This document shows, piece by piece, positions 15,048-19,943 of a stretch of 19,943 bases of DNA. The notes under the pieces were generated by a model that had not been told where the DNA came from, ran no database searches, and worked only from the letters and a program-made list of their open reading frames with translations. The stretch comes from DASQPA01 sp035644215 (lineage in GTDB: Bacteria; Acidobacteriota; Thermoanaerobaculia; Multivoradales; UBA5704). Position 1 is the first letter of the stretch; every line of letters starts with the position of its first letter. The DNA lies in contig DASQPA010000485.1 of NCBI GenBank assembly GCA_035644215.1, forward strand, positions 1 through 19,943. The letters run 5' to 3'. A program made the position numbers and the translations under genes.

Positions 15048-15137
15048 GCTCTGAAAAAGCCGGTGAGGTAGGGCGCGTAGAGGAAGCTGCCTATCGGGTC
15101 CCTCCCCCCCCGCTGGGTAAGTTAGCGTCTATGCCCC

Positions 15138-17627
15138 CTACCCCACCCCCTCTTCGAGCGCCGCCACCGGATCGAGGGCCGCCGCCCGCTGCGCCGGGAG
15201 CCAGCAGGCGGCGAAGGCGACCCCGGCGAGGAGGAGGGCGAGGGCGGTGTAGGTCAGAGGGTCGGTCGCCGCGACGCCGAAGAGCAGGCCGGAGAGGAGA
15301 CGCGACAGGGCGAGGGCGGCGAGGAGGCCCAGCCCCACGCCGGCGAGGGCCAGCCCCATCCCCTGCCCCACCACCAGGGCCACCACGTCGCCGCGCTTCG
15401 CCCCGAGGGCCATGCGGACGCCGATCTCATGGGTCCGCTGCGCCACGGCGTAGGAGGTGACTCCATAGATCCCTAGGGCGGCGAGGAGGAGGGCGGAGCC
15501 GGCGAAGAGGGCGAGGAGCAGGAAGTTGAAACGGGGGCGCGCGGCGGCGCGCGCCAGGAGGTCGGACATCGGGGTGAGGCGGGCGAGCGGCAGGTTGCGG
15601 TCGAGCTCGCGCACGCTCGCCCGAACCAGGGGGGCGAGGCGGAGGGGATCGCCCGCCGCGCGCAGTACGAAGGAGAGGGTCGAGCGCGGGCTTTGGGCGA
15701 AGGGGAGGTAGATCTGCGGCTCCCCCTCGGCGGCGAGGGCGTTGCTGTGCACGTGGCGCACCACCCCGACCACGGTCGACCCGACTCCGTCGGGCTGGCC
15801 GGCGAGGTGGAGCCGCCGGCCGAGCGGGTCCCTCCCCGGCCAGTAGCGCCGGGCCAGGGCCTCGTCCACGATCACCACGCCGGGTCCGCGCATCCCGGCC
15901 GGCCCCTCGCCGTCGTGCGGATCGAAGGAGCGGCCGGCGAGGAGGGGGATGCCGAGGGCCTGGAAGTAGCCGGGGGTGGCGACCGCGTACTCGGCGTGCG
16001 GCTCACTCTCGCCGGGCCGCACCGGCCGGCCCTCGACGACGAAGGAGGCCCCCCAGGCGTCCCCCGAGAGCGGCAGCGGCTGGACCGCCCCGGCCGCGGT
16101 GACCCCGGGCAGCGCCCGCAGGCGCTCCAGGAGCTGGGCGTAGAAGGCCGACCGCTCGGCCGGTCCGGGGTAGGAAGCGGCCGGCAGGGCGAGTTGGAAG
16201 GTGAGCACCCGCTCGCCGCGGAACCCGGGATCGACCGCGGTCAGGCGCACGAAGCTCTGGAGGAGGAGACCGGCGCCGACCAGGAGGGGAAGCGCCAGGG
16301 CGAGCTCGGCGGCGACCAGCACGCCGCGCAGTCGTCCGCCCGAGCGCGAGCCGCCGCTCCGCGTCCCCTCCCGCAGGGCCGGCTCGAGCTCCCCCGGACG
16401 CGAACCCTGGAGAGCCGGGGCGAGACCGCAGAGGAGGCCGGCGAGGCCGGAGGCCGCGAGGAGGCAGAGGAGGAGCCGGCCGTCGACTCCGGCCTGGTCG
16501 AGGCGGGGGACGCTCGGCGGCGCGAAACGGACCAGGAGGTCGACGCCCCAGGTGGTGAGGAGGAGGCCCAGGGCGCCGCCGGCCAGGGCGAGGAGCAGGC
16601 TCTCGGCGAGGAGGGTCCAGGCCAGGCGGGAGCGCCCCGCCCCCAGGGCCTGGCGCACGGCGAGCTCGCGGCGGCGGGAGGCGGCGCCCACCAGGAGGAG
16701 GTTCGAGACGTTGGCGCAGGCGATCAGAAGGACCAGGGCGACGGCGCCGGCGAGCACGAGGAGGGCCGGCCGCACCGCGCCCACGTACTCCTCGGCGAGC
16801 GGCACGACCACGGGGCGAAAGCCACTGTCCGCCGGGTAGCTGTCGGGGTACTGGCGGCTCCACCTACGGGCCAGACCGTCGAGCTCGGCCTGCACCCGCG
16901 GCAGGCCGACGCCCGGCTTGAGAAGGGTCACGGCGCGCAGGTACTGGTCGCCGCGCGGCTCGCTCCGGCGCGTCTCCCAGGCGCAAGGCAGCCAGAGCTC
17001 GGCGCGCTCCGGATAGAGGAGCCCCGGGGCGTCCGGGAAGCGGATGCCGGGCGGCAGGACACCGACGACGGTGTACGGTCTGGCGTTCAGCTCGACCGCT
17101 CTCCCCACCACGCCGGGGTCGCCGCCGAAGCGGCGCTGCCAGAGGTCGTGCGCCAGGAGGACCACCTGGTCCTGCCCCGCTCTCCCCTCCTCCGGCAGGA
17201 AGTCCCGCCCCAGGGCCGGCGCCACGCCGAGCAGGCGGAAGAGGTCCGGCGAGACGACGTAGGCGGCGACCCGCTCCGGCTCGTCGCGCCCGGTCAGGTT
17301 GACGTTCTGGTCGGCCAGGGCGGCGAGCCCGGCCATGCCGCTCTCCGACCCCTCCGATCGCTGCGCGGCTTCCAGGTAGTCGGCGAACTCCGCCGGGGAG
17401 ACCGCGAGGCGATCGAACCCGGCATGGGTGAAGCGGTTCCAGACGACCGCCAGACGGTCGGCGCCGGAGAGCGGCAGGGGCCGGAGGAGCACCGCGTCCA
17501 CGGCGCTCCAGACGACGCCGACCGCGCCCAGGGCGAGCCCCAGGGCGGCGACGGCGGCGAGGCTCGTGGCCCGGCGGCGCAGCAGGGTGCGGCAGGCGAA
17601 GCGGAGGTCTTCGGCGAGCGGGCTCAT
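15138..17627 (-). CDS. ADOP-type ABC transporter permease, second of a tandem pair
   Basis: This 829-residue duplicated MacB/FtsX permease has an N-terminal helix (SLAAVAALGLALGAVGVVWSAVDAVLLRPLPL), a periplasmic domain with NVNLTG, a first FtsX core (LLVLAGAVALVLLIACANVSNLLLVGAASRRRELAVRQALGA), a middle helix (LALALPLLVGAGLLL) and a second core ending YGVTSYAVAQRTHEIGVRMALGA, with the closing ALDPVAALEEG. Compared with its neighbours it has the variant AVGVVWSAVDAVLL in place of ANTAIFSVVNAVLL. The ATG is 6 bp after the stop of the upstream permease, with a GGAGTGAGAG site overlapping that stop, so the two are almost surely one transcript. No ATPase is encoded in view. Substrate unknown. Downstream lies the 13-bp motif and no clear terminator. 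Confidence 0.92.
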   Translation of the reverse strand: MSPLAEDLRFACRTLLRRRATSLAAVAALGLALGAVGVVWSAVDAVLLRPLPLSGADRLAVVWNRFTHAGFDRLAVSPAEFADYLEAAQRSEGSESGMAGLAALADQNVNLTGRDEPERVAAYVVSPDLFRLLGVAPALGRDFLPEEGRAGQDQVVLLAHDLWQRRFGGDPGVVGRAVELNARPYTVVGVLPPGIRFPDAPGLLYPERAELWLPCAWETRRSEPRGDQYLRAVTLLKPGVGLPRVQAELDGLARRWSRQYPDSYPADSGFRPVVVPLAEEYVGAVRPALLVLAGAVALVLLIACANVSNLLLVGAASRRRELAVRQALGAGRSRLAWTLLAESLLLALAGGALGLLLTTWGVDLLVRFAPPSVPRLDQAGVDGRLLLCLLAASGLAGLLCGLAPALQGSRPGELEPALREGTRSGGSRSGGRLRGVLVAAELALALPLLVGAGLLLQSFVRLTAVDPGFRGERVLTFQLALPAASYPGPAERSAFYAQLLERLRALPGVTAAGAVQPLPLSGDAWGASFVVEGRPVRPGESEPHAEYAVATPGYFQALGIPLLAGRSFDPHDGEGPAGMRGPGVVIVDEALARRYWPGRDPLGRRLHLAGQPDGVGSTVVGVVRHVHSNALAAEGEPQIYLPFAQSPRSTLSFVLRAAGDPLRLAPLVRASVRELDRNLPLARLTPMSDLLARAAARPRFNFLLLALFAGSALLLAALGIYGVTSYAVAQRTHEIGVRMALGAKRGDVVALVVGQGMGLALAGVGLGLLAALALSRLLSGLLFGVAATDPLTYTALALLLAGVAFAACWLPAQRAAALDPVAALEEGVG

Positions 17628-17633
17628 GGTCTC

Positions 17634-19943
17634 TCACTCCATCCGTAAGGCGACCACCGGATCGATCCGGGCGGCCCGGCGGGCCGGCAGCCAGCTGGCG
17701 GCGAACGCCACTCCGGCGAGGAGCAGGGCGGCGGCGGCGAAGGTGCCCGGATCGACCGGGGCCACCCCGTAGAGGAGGCGGGAGAGGAGCCGGGTGAGGC
17801 CGGCGGCCGCAGCGAGCCCTAAGACGGCGCCGGCGGCGACCGGCGCCATCCCCTGCCCCAGGACGAGCCCGAGGACCCGCCCCTCGCGGGCGCCGAGGGC
17901 GATGCGGATGCCGATCTCCCGCGTCCGCCGGGTCACGGCGAAGGCGATGACGCCGTAGACCCCGACCGCGGCGAGGAGCAGGGCCAGGGCGGCGAAGAGC
18001 GAGAGGAGCAGCATGTAGACCCGCTCCCCGGCGAGCGAGCGGGCGCGCACCTCGCCCATGGTGGCGACCCGGTAGACCGGGAGGTCGCGGTCGACCGCGG
18101 CCACGGCGCCGCGCACCCCGGCGCTCAGCCCGGCGGCGGCCGCCTCCCCCTCCCCCGCCACCCGCACGACCAGGGTCATGGACCGTTCGAGCCAGGTCCA
18201 CTGGAGCGCCGGCGCCTGGGCGTAGGGGAAATAGAGCTCCGGCCGCGTCGCCGAGCCCAGCCCGAAGTGGCGGACGTCCCCGGCGATGCCGACGACGGTG
18301 AGCGGCCGCGGGTCGCCGTCGTCCAGGGTGATCTGCTTCCCCAGCGGGTCCTCGCCGGGCCAGAAGCGGCGGGCGGCGGTCGAATTCACCAAGCCGACCC
18401 GGAGCGCGCCCTGGCGGTCGGCCGGAGTCAGGTCGCGGCCGCGGAGGAGGGGAATGCCGAAGGTGCCGAGCGCCGCCGGGCTCACCAGGCGGGCGAAGAC
18501 GCTGGGAACGTCCTCGACCCGCGGCGTGGGGCGGCCGAGGAAGAAGATGGAGAGGCTCTCTCCGCCGTCGGCCAGGGGGAGATCCGAGATGGCGGTGGCG
18601 GAGCGCACGCCGGGCAGGGCCTGCACCCGGGAGAGCAGCTGGTCGTAGAGAGCCACCGCCGACTCCGGCGTGCCATAGCGCGCTGAAGGCGCCGCGACGC
18701 GCAGGGTGAGGAGCCCGCGGCCGTCGAACCCGGGATCGACCTGGGTGAGGGTGAAGAAGCTGCGCAGGAGGAGCCCGGAGCCGGCGAGGAGGACCACCGC
18801 CAGGGCCACTTCGGCGACCACCAGGGCGCCCCACAGGCGCTGGCGCCCCGGCCCGGCCGAGCCCCGGCTCGCCTCGGCGAGCGCCGCCTGGAGGTCGCGC
18901 CGGGTGGCGGCGAGCGACGGGGCGACGCCGAAGAGCAGGCCGGTCAGCAGGGTGAGTGCCAAGGTGAAGGCGAGCACCCGGCCGTCGATCCCGATGGCGG
19001 CGCGGCGGGGCAGGTTGGCGGGCAGGAGGGTGCGCAGGAGGTCGGAGCTCCAGGCGGCGAGGAGCAGCCCGGCAGCGCCGCCGGCCACGGCCAGGGCGAG
19101 GCTCTCGGTCAGCAGCTGGCGCACCAGGCGCCCGCGCCCGGCGCCCAGGGCGGCGCGGACGGCGATCTCCCGCTGCCGGGCGGCCGAGCGGGCGAGGAGG
19201 AGGTTGGCGACGTTGGCGCAGGCGATCAAGAGCACGAAGCCGACGGCGCCGAGGAGGAGGAGGAGCGGCATCTTGACCTCCCCCACGAGCGCGTCCTTCA
19301 AGTCGACGAGGGCGACCGAGAGGCCGGTGTTCGACTGCGGCCGCAGGCGGGAGATCCCGGCGGCGATCCCCCGCATCTCGGCCGCCGCCGCGGTGGTCGA
19401 GGTCCCGGGCGCCAGGCGGCCGACGACGGTCAGGAAGTGACTCCCCGTCGATTCTATTTCGCCCCGGGTGAGGGCCAAGGGGAGCCAGAGCTCTTCGGCG
19501 CGCTCGGCGGACCGGGGGAGGACGGCGGTGGCCGGCATCACCCCCACCACCATAGAGGCCAGGCCGTTCGCCTCGACCGTCCGGCCGACGATCCCGGGAT
19601 CGGCGCCAAAACGCCGCCGCCAGAGGCCGTCCGAGAGCAGCACGGCGCGCGGGCCGCCCTCCCGGTCCTCCTCGGCGGTGAAGCCGCGACCGAGCTTGGG
19701 CTTTACGCCCAGGGTGGGGAACCAGCCGGTGGAGACCCGCGCCGCGCGCAGCCGCTCGGGCTCGCCGCGGCCGGTCAGGTTGACGCTGGTCGAGGTCGTG
19801 GCGCCGAAGCCGGAGAACGCGCGGGCCTGCCGTTGCCAGTCGAGGAAGTCCGGGGCGGTCGCCGAGCCGCGCTGGTCGCGCCGGGTCTCCCAGATCACCA
19901 CCAGCCGCCCGGGGTCGGGGAACGGCAGGGGGGAGAGGAGCAC
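17634..19943 (-). CDS. ADOP-type ABC transporter permease (5' end cut by the window)
   Basis: At least 769 residues of a third duplicated MacB/FtsX permease are present. The visible sequence begins inside the N-terminal helix motif (VLLSPLPFPDPGRLVVIWE), so roughly 45-60 residues and the true start lie beyond the window; the GTG at the edge is not the start. Landmarks are SVNLTG, the strand VVGVMP, the first FtsX core (LLLLLGAVGFVLLIACANVANLLLARSAARQREIAVRAALGA), the middle helix VALAVVLLAGSGLLL, the second core LLAAVGVYGVIAFAVTRRTREIGIRIALGA, and the C-terminus ARIDPVVALRME. It is the first gene of a tandem permease pair. The closest relative in view by motif is the 5257-7698 gene. Confidence 0.92.
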   Translation of the reverse strand: MLLSPLPFPDPGRLVVIWETRRDQRGSATAPDFLDWQRQARAFSGFGATTSTSVNLTGRGEPERLRAARVSTGWFPTLGVKPKLGRGFTAEEDREGGPRAVLLSDGLWRRRFGADPGIVGRTVEANGLASMVVGVMPATAVLPRSAERAEELWLPLALTRGEIESTGSHFLTVVGRLAPGTSTTAAAAEMRGIAAGISRLRPQSNTGLSVALVDLKDALVGEVKMPLLLLLGAVGFVLLIACANVANLLLARSAARQREIAVRAALGAGRGRLVRQLLTESLALAVAGGAAGLLLAAWSSDLLRTLLPANLPRRAAIGIDGRVLAFTLALTLLTGLLFGVAPSLAATRRDLQAALAEASRGSAGPGRQRLWGALVVAEVALAVVLLAGSGLLLRSFFTLTQVDPGFDGRGLLTLRVAAPSARYGTPESAVALYDQLLSRVQALPGVRSATAISDLPLADGGESLSIFFLGRPTPRVEDVPSVFARLVSPAALGTFGIPLLRGRDLTPADRQGALRVGLVNSTAARRFWPGEDPLGKQITLDDGDPRPLTVVGIAGDVRHFGLGSATRPELYFPYAQAPALQWTWLERSMTLVVRVAGEGEAAAAGLSAGVRGAVAAVDRDLPVYRVATMGEVRARSLAGERVYMLLLSLFAALALLLAAVGVYGVIAFAVTRRTREIGIRIALGAREGRVLGLVLGQGMAPVAAGAVLGLAAAAGLTRLLSRLLYGVAPVDPGTFAAAALLLAGVAFAASWLPARRAARIDPVVALRME

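Larger units (their letters stand above)
14422..15133. repeat. Segment bounded by a 13-bp inverted motif
   Basis: CATAGGCGCTAAC at 14422-14434 is the reverse complement of GTTAGCGCCTATG at 13622-13634 (perfect) and of GTTAGCGTCTATG at 15121-15133 (12 of 13). The 14422-15133 interval carries the 21-nt array and two inverted repeats. It could be a small non-autonomous element, but there is no transposase and no clear target duplication. Between 14435 and 14552 nothing else was seen. Confidence 0.35.

Noticed and set aside
14320..15460. Open frames crossing the 21-nt array on both strands
   Set aside because: They stay open only because the unit length is a multiple of three. They have no ribosome site or domain and run into neighbouring noncoding or antisense sequence.
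15693..17648. Plus-strand frame of 651 codons opposite the second permease
   Set aside because: It is a charged low-complexity antisense shadow of a recognised permease.

Overview
The window looks like chromosomal DNA of a very GC-rich acidobacterium. The evidence is a set of very large MacB/FtsX-type permeases without an ATPase partner (the 'ADOP' type known from Acidobacteriota), a secreted VWFA-related protein of the kind expanded in that phylum, strong Shine-Dalgarno sites, and intergenic DNA rich in GC palindromes. The phylum assignment is an inference from gene content. No rRNA, tRNA or other marker gene is present.

Positions 1-8.7 kb are ordinary chromosome. They hold a repeat-bearing intergenic region, a small UBP-type zinc-finger protein, a secreted two-VWA protein, a divergent Rieske/FAD reductase, an orphan permease, and a YtcJ-like amidohydrolase broken by an internal deletion. 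Positions 8.8-13.6 kb form an accessory, defence-like island. It contains a hicB-hicA toxin-antitoxin pair, an open frame with no start codon, a TIR-NACHT-FGE (STAND/NLR-like) gene split by a +1 frameshift, strong hairpins, a 52-bp scrap of a second amidohydrolase, and a decayed DUF433 antitoxin cluster. Positions 13.6-15.1 kb hold a four-helix membrane protein and about 1.1 kb of noncoding DNA with two tandem arrays (20-nt and 21-nt periods), inverted repeats and a recurring 13-bp motif. Positions 15.1 kb to the end hold two tandem orphan permeases on the minus strand, the upstream one cut by the window edge.

The most interesting object is the TIR-NACHT-FGE gene. It has an effector, an NTPase switch and a C-terminal C-type-lectin-fold module that lacks the FGE catalytic cysteine pair, so this is probably a sensor. 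It looks like an anti-phage or conflict NLR, but its frame is interrupted near 10030-10045. The second notable signal is the paired short-period tandem arrays, which resemble no coding gene and are not CRISPR. All function calls come from reading motifs by eye; no database search was run.
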